Below the pieces are notes generated by a model, which did not search any database, had not been told where the DNA came from, and worked only from the letters and a program-made list of their open reading frames with translations. Below are positions 24,037 to 35,206 of a DNA stretch of 64,000 nt, piece by piece; the stretch's first letter is position 1, and the number at the start of each line of letters is the position of its first letter. This stretch comes from Trema orientale (lineage: Eukaryota; Streptophyta; Magnoliopsida; Rosales; Cannabaceae): assembly GCA_002914845.1 (NCBI GenBank), contig JXTC01000005.1, positions 310,001 to 374,000 on the forward strand. The letters run 5' to 3'. The translations under genes were made by a program, and so were the position numbers.

Positions 24037-24531
24037 GCCATATTTACTAATCCGTAAAGAGAATCAGTGGAAATAGAATGAAGATAATAAGAAACAATGA
24101 GTAAAGAAAGATATGATTCATTTTTATATGTTTACATAGTAATTAGTTATATATAAAAGAGATAATGGCCCCATTTGTTTCAACAATTTCATTCCATTGG
24201 AATAGAAAATCCATTTGAATGTGTGTTTGTTTCAATAATTCAGTTTTTTCATTCAAATGGTCTATCCAAAAAGTTAACCATTGGAATAGTTTTTTTGTGT
24301 CTTGAATGAGAATGGAAGGGGAGAGGTATTTTTGAATGGTCCATTCCAATGCTCCCATTCTAATTACAACACATTCCACTATTTTTTCCATTCAAATGTC
24401 TCCCATTCTAATTATAACACATTCCACAATTTCTATTCAAATACACACATTCAAATAGGCGAACCAAACGGGTCCAATATCATTTTCATTCCATTTCTTT
24501 TTCTTCTCCATTGCGGATTAGTAAACATGCC
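24037..24531. mobile_element. MITE interrupted by another MITE
   Basis: The outer element begins GCCATATTTACTAATCCG and ends CGGATTAGTAAACATGCC. Without the insertion at 24167..24475 it is about 186 bp and aligns along its length, in reverse orientation, with the intact element at 33513..33720. Shared blocks are AATAAGAAACAATGA, TGTTTACATA and AATTAGTTA. No coding capacity. Confidence 0.7.
24167..24475. mobile_element. 309-bp MITE nested in another MITE
   Basis: Inverted termini GGCCCCATTTGTTTC and, from the right, GGACCCGTTTGGTTC. It is flanked by AAT on both sides. Comparison with the uninterrupted relative at 33513..33720 (reverse strand GGGAATACC) shows a single AAT at the empty site. 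The termini resemble Tourist/PIF-Harbinger MITEs, though their usual duplication is TAA/TTA. No coding capacity. Confidence 0.65.
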
Positions 24532-26409
24532 GAATGCATAGTCCATTAGTTTACTTCCATTTGATCTGGTTAGCTCAAAAAGTTGAGACTAATCCACCAG
24601 AGAGGTATAAGATTGGAAATTAATTATGCAAACGAGACTTATTTTTCGGTTATTAAAATAATAATCGTTCCTAACATTTCTACCATATATATCTCAGCTT
24701 TAACCTCGTAATTGAAAACTTCGTAGTTTAATAAGCCTCTAATTTTACAGTTTGGTCCCCATCTACGTGAGTTTGGGGTCATTTGCAAGTCACCGGAGCT
24801 TTGCATTTTGGGATCAATTGGTATATGTTTTTGGTCTTATTTAAGCGACAATGTATTGGCTATGATAAGGATACCATAAACTTGCCTAAATTAATGTGAA
24901 TGAAACCACATAGAAAAAGTATAGCTAAAAATGATTTCACTTGTGTGGTTTCTGCACAATTTTTTTTTTTTATTTTTTTTATTTCTAGCATTATTCGGCA
25001 AAGATAATGTTTTATTATATTCAGTTAACCACATTTATGTTTTATTATTTTATATTTTTGTTTGTTTATTTATTTATTTTGTATGAATGGCGTTTATTCT
25101 TTCTTTTTTTCTTTTTTTTACTTTGTGGAGTGTAAATAAATAATCCGAATCATCCGATCCCAACTTCCAAGATAATGTTCCTTTCGTCACCAACATATTT
25201 ATTTATTCTAAGGGGACAACATTTAATTTAGTTGCTAAAACATTTTCTTTCCTTGCAACATGCATTTTGTCAATCGGTCCCACATTTGATGTAACTCACC
25301 CAATTGGACTTTCTTCTTTTGTGCAAGGTATTCCTTTTACTTTCCATTAGCTTTTGTTGATAGTAGAAAGAAAATCTTGAATGAACAGAAATAATAACAA
25401 TCAATCCTCATGATAATGTAATGAAGATTAATTTTGAAATATAAATTCTTCAGTTTCAAAAATAATTATACTTCATCATTAAAAGAACTAAACTCACTAA
25501 ATTGTAATTCTCAAAAAAAAAAAAAATCACTAAATTGTAATAATTAGTACCAATATTTGGACGAAAGGAACAATATTTGTAAAAGTTAGAAAAAATGGGT
25601 AAAAAGAAACATAGAGATTTAACATGGACTAAAGTAACTTTTTTAGGAGTGCATTGAATAATATTTTTTCTAGTAATATCATGATATTTAGTAATGAATA
25701 TCACACTACTATAATCATAAAATTTTGATTTTTATAGGACCAATCAATGATCACAAACTGTGTGACATACATCACAATACTGTGACACTAGTAGAACAAA
25801 TAATTTTTCAAATTATTTATAGAAAAAATATTTTAGTCGAAAATACTCTTAGGTAGATATTTTCCAAAAAGAATACTTACAAAATGGTTATTCATCTAAT
25901 CAGGTGAACTTTATAAAAAATATCCTGAACTTTGAGTGTTCTGTAATTTAAACCTTGAAATTTAGAATATGTCAAATAATACCTTGATATTAAGAATTTT
26001 TAAAATTAATATCTTGAACTGACTTTTTGAACAGTTTTAGTAACAAAAAAATAATAATATCTTCCATTAAAACTACATTAGTCCTTATTATTCTCATTAA
26101 TTTTGACGATATTATTGTCTTTTTACCAGTTAAAGTTATTTTAAAATTTAACTCAGTGTTTTAATTTTCAGAAATTCTTGATCACATGGTCTTATTTTAT
26201 AGAGTCCAAATTTTATGATTTAAATTATAGAACACCAATTGTGAGGATATTTTTTTTATTTTTTTTTCCCATTTACCCTCATCTAATCTAATAAGATTTG
26301 ACATCTCAAACCTTTAGACTGTTTCTTTTTTGGCTTGTAAAAACATTTACAATGTGAATCAATGGCAGTGGGTGTAGTTTCCACCATTTACAATATAGTT
26401 TCTCTTTAA

Positions 26410-26838
26410 GGTTATGTTTGGTAGGAAGAAAAAGAGAGAGGAAGAAAAAGTTTTGAGGGAAGAATAGAGGAAAATACAAATTTTGGTTATATAGAAGGGA
26501 AAAAGGAAGAGAAGAGAAAAAAGGAGAGAAAAAGGAAGGGGAAAAAAATGGTGGGATTCACTCAAATACTTTTCTCCCAAAAATAGAGAGAAAATGATGA
26601 AGAAAAGTTTTTTGTACTAATGTCTTAAAATGAATTTACCAAATTAACTTTGTACACTACTTTCAAAATTTTAATTAAAAAAAGTAAAATAATTATTTTA
26701 AAATATACTAAGCTTCTTTCCTTTCTACATACCAAACAACAATAGAAGAAAGACATTTTTCTTTTCATCCAACACATTTTTTTTCTTTCTTAATTTTTTC
26801 TTTACTCGTATTTTCTTTCCTCTCTATCAAACATAGTC
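26410..26838. mobile_element. Tourist-like MITE, purine-rich family, copy 2
   Basis: A 429-bp element flanked by TAA on both sides (26407..26409 and 26839..26841). Inverted termini are GGTTATGTTTGGTAG and, from the right, GACTATGTTTGATAG. A 3-bp TAA duplication and such termini fit the PIF/Harbinger (Tourist) class. The left arm is GA-rich and the right arm CT-rich, so transcripts could fold into a hairpin. Confidence 0.75.
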
Positions 26839-28662
26839 TAAATGTCGAAGGAAGGTGCTCATAAAGTACCCAAGTGACGTGTCCCTATCAAGTGTCCACA
26901 TATGGCGATTCCATGTAAGAGAAGCAAGGTACCCCTCCATGGACTGTCCCTATATAGGAGGCTCACTGTTTCAAACCAGGCCTCATCAACCTAAAGATTA
27001 TGGGGGCCCAATAACTCCATCTTTTACAGAGCCCTAATCTTTATTTCCTCTCATACACTCAACAAGCTACCATTTTTTGAGCCTTGAATATAGGAACTTG
27101 TCCTTCAGAATTATTCTCCCTAGACCAAGCTCAGGCCCACAGCCCACTAAGTCAAGGAAAACCGAAGGGGGGGTTAAAAAAAAAACAAAAAGAGGACTAG
27201 TGCACTCCAGCCACCACCTATAGATTATATAATTTGTCTGTTTAATTTAAATATAGAGAGAAGATCTGCTTCCAACAGTCTACCAAGATCAAATAATTCC
27301 CGAGAAAATCAACCATTGATCCGACTGGACGAAACCCAATTCCCTAATTTTTATTTTTCTCCCAAAACTTGGCAAAGGCAAACCTTGTTACAGTACACCT
27401 GGTGTGTATCCAAAATCGGAGACCCCCTCCCCCTCTCTCTCTCTCTCTCTCTCTCGTCTTAGCAAGGCATGCACAGTACTGCGTCCTCTAAATATGGGCA
27501 AGTAATTTCTTATGTTTTGCCTTAAATGCCAACCAAACCCAAAAACCCATCAAATCAAAGATTTTTCCCACGTTACCAAATCCCCAACTCTATATCTATA
27601 ATGGTCTACTCCCTCCTGCCCTTATAGTTATAGCCTCTTGGCCCTCACTTACACAAAGATCATGCGGCTTCATTTAATTCAACTGCCTCTATCTCATAAA
27701 AATTTCACATTCCTCTTATAATAATATCTATTTTTTTTCATTTTTTATAATTTTACCCAATTTTTTTTTAAAAGAAGAGGAGGGTGTCCAGAAAACAACA
27801 ACAATATGTCCCCTGTGCAAGTGGGGCCCAGTCAGAATTTAATAGGCCTACGACCCTATTAAGAGAGGGAGATCAATAATGGTGGGTAGGACATAGTGTG
27901 GGGGCTGGTTTAGCTTGACTCAGATGTTCGTCCCGTACGAGACAGCACTCCCCCCACACCCTTCTCTGCTCTCCCTCCTCTTGCTATCCCCCACACGTAC
28001 GCAATCACACGTGTGCTGTTCCTTCCTTTTTTTTTTTTTTTTTGTTTACCTCAACACCCCTCCCTTTCAGGAAATATTACGACTCTGCCAAACCCACCTG
28101 CCGTACGCCGGAATTTGAGAACCTTTTCTCGTAACAAGCACGAAAACAGCCTAGTGGCATTCTCGTAAATAAAGCTTCAACAAGGGCATATTATAACCCA
28201 CCCCATCACAATCATTCAGGACCCTTTAGAAAAACCTGGGTCCATTTTCTCCCAAGCCTAGCCAAACAATAAAACAAATAAAAAATAAAATATATAAAAT
28301 AAAAAAAAGAAGAAGAAAAGCAAAGCGCTCTCTCTACTTTCTCTCTCTAACCCATCTTTTTGGTCTGTGTTTTTGACTTGGACTCTCTCCCCACACGCTC
28401 ACAAATTGAAAACGGCAATAATAATAATAATGAAACTCTCGCTCTCTTCTCTCTCCTCTTAAAATCCCCCAAAAAAAAAAAAAAAAAAACTAAACGCAAC
28501 TCAACTCAACTCAACTCCTTCTTCTTCTTCTTCTTCTTCTTTATTCTTCAGTTGAGCTTATTTATTTATTTATTTTCTGATGTTATTCTTATAGTACACT
28601 TGAATTATCTTGCTCTTCTCTTCTTCTCGACGAGGCTAACGTGCGCCAGTTCCAGCTCGGCG

Positions 28663-29175
28663 ATGGGCGTACTGCGCCACCGCCACCATCACCACCACCA
28701 CCATTTCAACCAGTGTCGTTTTCTCAGGCTTTCCACCATTACAGCTCTGACTCTTCTCTTATTCGCCTCTGCCTCCGCCTCGGCTCAGCTGACTCCGACC
28801 CAACTCCGTAAGCAACTCAAAACGAGAGAAAAAGAAGCTAAACCCAGTACAGAACGAGGCCGTTTTGAGTCCATGAGTGACTCTGTATTGGGCCGTTTTG
28901 ACCCGGTGAGTGGCTCAGTTTTAGTGGGTTTCTGTTTGTAATTTTTTGACATTTTGTTTTCAGGTGGGCAGGGGAGCGGGAAGAGTGGGGTTTTAGAGCC
29001 GGAGAAGAGGCTGGCTGGACCGGGTTCGTCTCCGCCGACTTGTAGATGGAAATGTGGGAGGTGCTCGCCTTGTAAACCGGTTCACGTGCCGATTCAACCC
29101 GGTCTAAGTATTCCTCTGGAGTATTACCCTGAAGCTTGGAGATGCAAGTGTGGGAACAAGCTTTTCATGCCTTAG
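28663..29175 (+). CDS. EPFL: EPIDERMAL PATTERNING FACTOR-like secreted peptide (EPFL4/5/6 type)
   Basis: Secreted Cys-rich signalling peptide. The family binds ERECTA-type receptor kinases; EPFL4/6 members regulate stem and inflorescence growth in Arabidopsis. The N-terminus MGVLRH is followed by a His run and a hydrophobic signal segment (LSTITALTLLLFASASASA). The C-terminal mature domain runs from GPGSSPPTCRWKCGRC through CKPVHVPIQPGLSIPLEYY to EAWRCKCGNKLFMP, with six cysteines as in this subgroup. Preferred splicing: exon 1 28663..28807 (donor GTAAGC), exon 2 28964..29175 (acceptor TTTTCAG), giving 118 residues. Alternative: donor GTGAGT at 28906 with acceptor at 28971, giving 148 residues and a 66-nt intron. 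The first model fits family length and intron size better. The frame stays open upstream of 28663, but that part is low-complexity leader. Confidence 0.9.
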
Positions 29176-32100
29176 AATTAAAATAAAAAGAGGGAAAAAA
29201 AAAAAAGAAATTGACTTATATAAAGCTTTAAGCTTTATTAATTAAGCTCTAGCTATGGCCTATGAGCTTATACAATGATGAGAAACAGGGCAAAACAGAG
29301 GCCATCTTCTTTGGGTTGAATGAAGTAAATTAAGCATTTTTAGTTTTTAGTGAACTGCATTATTAATGCTTCTTTTTCTTTCATATTTTTTGCTTTTTTA
29401 AATATATATATTTTGTTTATATTAACTATATTATTTGATGATTGAATGTGGGAGACATAGAGCTTTGGGAATGTAAGATTTTTAGTTTAGATTATCAAGA
29501 GGTAAATACTATAATATTTATATTCACATTTGTCTCTCTCTCTCTCTGTTAATTTATGATACTAATTTTTTTTTGTTTAATATGTTCCTTTTAATTAACT
29601 TGCTTTAATGGAAGTCTATTATAGGACAAAATGGAAGTAAAAGAGCATGTAATTAAGTTGAACTACTTTGAAAAGAACAAAGTTTAATTAATTGGCAATG
29701 CTAGCTACTCCTTAACACAGTCTCTCTATCTCTCTGAGTTAATTACCATTTTGCCACTCTCTGTCCATGGTGTGTACTGTAGTAGTACCAGTCTTGAGTA
29801 AGAAAAACTCACACACTTGCATGGGCTGGTAGCTATAAAAAGAAGCAATTAAGTGTCTGAAAAACATCTGGGCCTTTTATATCTCACGTACATACGTAAA
29901 TATATGAACCTACATTTATGTATATTTATTTATACCTATGTGTTGGGTATATATATAAATATGTATACCATTTAAGTACAAGGTCAGGTTTTTTCTCATC
30001 CTTAATGTGTCTTTCTTTGGTTTTTGCGAAATTATAACTTTGCCTCTTTCTCTTTCTTAATTTAAACCTGAACCGTGAACAGTACAAGCACTGATATGAT
30101 ATGAATTATTGAATATTTCAGTTAAAGAAGATATATATATATATATATATAATGGATTATTATATATGGCAGCCATGCATGTGAATCGAACATGGGTTTC
30201 CATTCTACATATAATAGAGAGTAAGTATTACATAGGAGGAAGCAGAAGTTGCAGAAGAACGAATTAATGTGAAAGAAAAAAGATGATACAAGACAGAGAG
30301 GTCATAGGCCTACGTTTGTTTGTTTTCGTCTTTTAATTTTTTTAATTATAATTTATTTAATTTTCTCTGCTCTCTGCAAAGCTATATTATCTGATTTCTT
30401 TTTTCATATATATTTTTTTGCTTATTTGTTGTTATGTACAACAGTACTAGTACACTACACCTATATAGCCTTTTTTATCTTATATAATCTCTTTCACTGT
30501 TGAGGGAAAAAATGGGTTTTTTATTTCCGTATGTATTTCGTACCTCCAAGTTATTATATTCTTCCCTAATTACCCTCACTCGTTTCAGTTGATGACATTA
30601 TATTTTAATAATGTAAGTTTGATCAATTTTTATTTATGTATTTTATTTTTTCATTTAAGATTAGAAGAATTTTAATGGTAGAAGGTGGTACAGGTGGATA
30701 ATTCATGGATTGTTTATCTATAATTTTGCCTGATTAGTACATTTCTCTTGAAATAAATTGTTTATACACCCTAATTATCGTATCGATCCCAAATCGAATC
30801 CACGATTTTGAACGTAAAGATTAAGTGAGCATTCTATATGCTAAACGTTAGGCGTTTAAATTAGTAAACGATTTATTATGGGCTAAATCATAAGACCATA
30901 CGAGGAAACATTGATTGTCTAACAAATGATCGGAGAGTACTTTTGTTCCTTTTTCATTAATATCTAAAATTACGATTTGCATTTTTAAAGAAAATAATAA
31001 ATTCTACTTTAATTATACACTACAATACTGTTCAATTTTAGCAATACCGACCACATACGATATACAAATGTTACAATGTATAATCTTTTCTTTCCTCTCT
31101 CTTTTCGAAGTGGAAAGGAAAACTAATGAGGGAGAAACAAATAAAAAGAAAAACAGAAAAACGTATAGCTTTGAGTTTTAACATTTTTTTTTTACTAGGA
31201 AAATACCATATACTACTTTCGTAACACTGGGGGAAAATAGACTTGACTTTCTTTATAATTTTTGTATTTTCCTTTAGCCGATAGGTAAAAACAAAATCCT
31301 TTAACATTGTCCATTGCACCCTTTATTCAACCTGCTCCCTGCCCACTTGAGCTTTGACAAATCAAACATAGAATTCCCACACACCCAATTCTCTTATTTA
31401 TTTATTTTAATTTTTAACTGAACTGTCTCTTCACGAGGCCTGTTTCCTCTATCATTTTCTTGTCCAAGATATTTTTTTATCTCTTGTTTTAAAAAAAATT
31501 AGGAAAAATGGTTTATATTCTGGATTAGGTGAGACAGATTGACAAAGAGATGAGAAAAGGTAGGCTGGTAGCTCCAAAATACAATTCAAAAATAAACCCT
31601 TCAAAGGGTCAAGTCAGTTTTGCCCATTCCCACACACATGACAAACCCACCTTCACTTGCTTTCCTTGTTTTGGTTCTCAAGAAAGAAAATTTTTGAAAG
31701 AGAGAGACTAGACTATCTTTAATTATATCATCCTTTATCTTTGAAGTGATATTTGATTTGACAAGTATTGTTGGTGTTGCTGGTGGACTAGGTGGTAGAG
31801 GTCATTGATTTAAGACCACCATCCCTTCTTACTTCTTCTATCAAATAACTTTTTCTAAATAGTGAAACTTGTCAATCTTTTCATCCCCATTTTTTTTCAC
31901 CATCCTTCTTGACCCTTTTCTACCAATTTTGTGTTGGTCATGCTGAGCCATAATTGTATTGGCTTTAGATTTCTGTTTTTCTTTGATTTTCCTTTGTTTT
32001 CAACTCTAGAGTTAGGGAACTCGTTGAAATTAAATTTTAGGCTTCCTCTAGACTACAGAAGAAAATTTTACTATGAATTATTGTGCACCCTTCAAGGGAA

Positions 32101-33007
32101 CATGAGAATTTGTGTCATTGCCATTTTGTCTAAGAAGTTTTAGATTAGACTATAGAACGTCAAGCACAAAAAGATAAAAACGGCCAATGAAGGGGGGGGC
32201 ATGATCACGAAAAAGTTAACATTGTACCGAGACTGGTACTAAATATAATGAAGTATCCGTGTAGAATAGGTTTCTCTTTCTCTACGTTTTCCTTCAAAAA
32301 AAAAAAAGATTCTGAATCATATTATATAGTATAGACAGCTGAAAAATCATAATCCTTCTTGAAATGAAAATGTATATAGGATTGGCCAGTATTGAAACCT
32401 TTAATAATATTAGCCGTGTATCTTTTGGCAATCTTTTCTTCTTTTGTCTAGGAAAATCATCAGTAGCTTTGATGATTATGGTTAGATCCTATTATCAAGG
32501 TCTTGTAAAGCTTTTAAGGGGTTTGACCGGTAGTGCTCAATGTCAATTTATGGAATTTGGTAATAAGAGAAGAAAATCATTTAGCTCCCACGATCTTGTT
32601 AATTGTTACTTCTTCGAAACAGGAAAACTTATAGCAGTTAGCCTTTAAATCGGATATTCAACATTAAAAGAATAAAAAATAACAAAGAAAAAAACCCCCT
32701 CTTGGGAGGATCCCAACTTGGAACCTTCTGCATTGAGAGAAAAATGGTCACCACCAGAATATGAATATGTCTGCGACCACCAAATATGCAGCCATTCAAT
32801 ATCCTTAACACAGATATTTCTGGACTTTTTTCTTACACACTAAAACATGCTTAAATATTTTAACAGTGATGCTGCCTCTGGAACTAGTTATCATCAATGG
32901 TATAAAATTCAAGTTAAATTTGTTTGAATAACCAAATAGTTGGCTTCAAACCTCAGCCACCATACAGCTATGCACCCAAATTGTATCCATTTCAGTTATT
33001 CGGCCGA
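29176..33007. other. Intergenic region, no gene recognised
   Basis: AT-rich DNA between the convergent EPFL and RPC9 genes. It has poly-TA runs (for example 30133..30150) and several short open frames without domain content, including 32364..32648 (94 codons). No transposon ends, tRNA or other RNA gene were identified. Confidence 0.5.
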
Positions 33008-34434
33008 TTACTCCTTACCCTCATTGACTTGTTCTTTGTTATCATTTTCCTTGTTCCCAGTTTCCAGATTAGCCTCATTGGTAACCTCGTCACTTGCTAC
33101 TTCGGTTGGAGGAGGCGGCAACACCTCTGCCACAATCTCAACAAGCTCCTCAACGGTATCACCAAAACGATCATCACATTGCTCTATCATCTGTGAAACT
33201 TTAAAGAAGCACTTTAAGTAATTTTTATGAAACCAAATTGGCATTTAAACAAATCATGGTAGACTTTAGATTAGTTGGCTAATGGATAAAATGGTATCTG
33301 GCTATTGTACAAACACAAAGTCTTGCACGACAAATGTCCCAATCATACCAGAGGGCGATTACAGAAGCCCTAATCAAAAGATAAAAGGACATTATTATAC
33401 ACTGAGCTTTGTTTATCCCAAAAAATTAAAAATTAGTAATAAAATAAAAAAGAGAACAAAACCTGCATAAATCTTATTACTCCTGTTTTCGAATCAAAAT
33501 TTAGCACTTATTGGCTATGTTTACTATTCCGTAATGGAGAGGAAAGGGAAAGGGAAAATGAATGGTATTCCCCTTTTCATGTGTAACTAATTGTTATGTA
33601 AACACATGAAAGAGAATCACAGCCTTTCCTATTCATTGTTTCTTATTCCTCTCCATTCCCCTTCCCCTTCCCCTTCATTCTCTTTCCACTTATTCCTTTT
33701 ACGGACAAGTAAATATGGCCATTCTTAATCGAAATGACATCAGTTTCTATCATACCTACACTGCAGCTGTATACTACATAAGATAGTGACATAAATTAAA
33801 ACACATTAATACCAGGAGAAATGATAATCTATAGAAGAACTTATATCGATAACGGCTAACAACAAGATATGAAGTAACACCAAGATATGAAGTTTTTCGA
33901 TTAGTAATGAACGCACGAGAAGAAAAGTAGTTTATTGGTTACCGAGTAAATTTCAACCGGAGTAGTCGGCCTAATGTTGATAATATTGAGCACCTCAGCT
34001 TTTGCAAGGTCATATTTTTTGGACTTCTCTAAGAACTCGTTGATGTTTTCTGGTGTCTGATTGCAAGCAGCAGTCTCAACCAAATAATCATAAACCTAAA
34101 GCAAGAAAACAGAACAACCATGAGCTATCACAACTCACAAGCAAGTTAAACTAAATCACTCCATCGGAAACAAAATAAAAGATAAGCTTCAGAAACAAAA
34201 ATACAACTTTATACTCAGATGGAGCTACATCAGCAAGAACCCGGGTTGGATCTTTTGAGGCTCCTTTAGATTTAAGAAAGTTGAGTACTTCAAAATTGGT
34301 CAGGGGACCAACATTGGCCTCTAATCTGAAAAATATTGTGGAAAAACCTCAATTGTAAAATACCCATTAAACCGAAAAATGAGATAAATCTAAGAACCAG
34401 TTGGTAATAATAAGCTAAGAACATACATCTTCAT
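33008..34434 (-). CDS. RPC9: DNA-directed RNA polymerase III subunit RPC9 (CRCP/Rpb4-like)
   Basis: Subunit of the Pol III stalk, which with RPC8 helps initiate tRNA and 5S rRNA transcription in the nucleus. Coding exons on the minus strand: 34427..34434, 34208..34325, 33943..34095 and 33008..33190, totalling 462 nt or 153 residues. It starts MKILEANVGPLTNFEVLNF; the Rpb4/RPC9 fold continues through GASKDPTRVLADVAPSEYK, VYDYLVETAACNQTPENINE and LNIINIRPTTPVEIYSMIEQC. The C-terminal tail after VAEVLPPPPTEV is acidic and Glu/Asn-rich, common in plant copies. The first coding exon holds only eight bases. An upstream untranslated exon with a GTGAGTA donor is listed separately. Intron 3 (33191..33942) carries a 208-bp MITE. 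Confidence 0.92.
33513..33720. mobile_element. MITE in RPC9 intron 3
   Basis: A 208-bp element with inverted termini GGCTATGTTTACTATTCCG and, from the right, GGCCATATTTACTTGTCCG. It is flanked by ATT on both sides (33510..33512 and 33721..33723). The interior has GGAAAGGGAAAGGG and its complement, so transcripts could fold into a hairpin. It is an uninterrupted relative of the element at 24037..24531. Confidence 0.7.
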
Positions 34435-35017
34435 TTCCCAGAAAATCAAAGCGAGGCAGTTAAAGATGTGAAGTATCAATGCCCTTCAATTCCCACCAGC
34501 CAGTCACAGACACGTTCACTTTTCAAGCTAAAATACCAGAAATCTCGCCCCAAAAAAAAAAAAAAAGTGAAAGTGTCAATATTTCGAAGTAGAATACGTG
34601 AAACCCAATGCAACAAACATGTAAATTAAGAAATATAGAATATAAATGAGAGATTTATAAATAATCCCAACAAAGTAAAGAGTTAATTTTCCTCCATTCT
34701 TCAGCTAAATAGCAATATATATACATAAGTTAAGGGCAATAGCATTACAAAAAGCTCGTTAAACAATTCAACAATTTCCCCAAAAAAAACTAAAAAAAAA
34801 CTAGTTAATAGCATTAAGAACCTGAAAAAAAAAGTTCCAAACATTTCAGTGGGTAACATACAAAGTTAGCATATTTCTGATTCAAGTAGTGAATGTTAAC
34901 TATTTCCTTTTCTTTTTTCTTTAAAAAAAAAAGACCAAAACTGAGAACCAGCAATTTTATTATATAATATATTTATTTGTTTTTGCAAGCGAGATATTTT
35001 ATGTAGTTTCTACTCAC

Positions 35018-35157
35018 CACTGAGTTCGTTGAGGCCGAAGTTGGAGAAGACAACGGCGCGGTGAGTGGAGATAGGAGGCTTTGCCGGGGAAAGACGGCGC
35101 TGCGCGGGTGAAAACTTGTAAAACTTGTAACTGAGTGAGAAACTGAAATTAGGGTTT
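35018..35157 (-). promoter_or_regulatory. RPC9 untranslated first exon and telo-box promoter
   Basis: On the minus strand, ACGAACTCAGTG is followed by the donor GTGAGTA at 35017, 584 bp upstream of the RPC9 start codon. There is no ATG in the candidate exon, so it looks like a non-coding leader spliced to the ATG exon. AAACCCTAA lies at 35149..35157; this telo-box is typical of promoters of plant translation and RNA-synthesis machinery genes. Leader extent is inferred. Confidence 0.55.
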
Positions 35158-35206
35158 TTTTTTTTTTTTACTTTTTTAAATTTTTGTTTTTTTTTAGATT
35201 TTTCAT

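Larger units (their letters stand above)
19851..28662. other. Long intergenic region between PEAPOD and EPFL genes
   Basis: About 8.8 kb without a recognised gene. It contains the MITEs, tandem repeats and possible SINE listed separately, a CT microsatellite at about 27431..27455, and CT/CTT-rich DNA from about 28320 to 28550 that probably belongs to the leader of the EPFL gene. The stretch 21400..21850 has ACACGA/CGTGT words like degraded hAT arms, but no ends could be set. Confidence 0.5.

Noticed and set aside
28360-28662. Upstream in-frame extension of the EPFL gene
   Set aside because: The extension is low-complexity (poly-Lys, poly-Phe from A- and CTT-runs). The ATG at 28663 is followed directly by a family-like start and a signal peptide, so the upstream part is treated as leader.
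32364-32648. 94-codon plus-strand frame near the RPC9 3' end
   Set aside because: No domain or targeting signal recognised; isolated in AT-rich intergenic DNA without promoter or splice signals.
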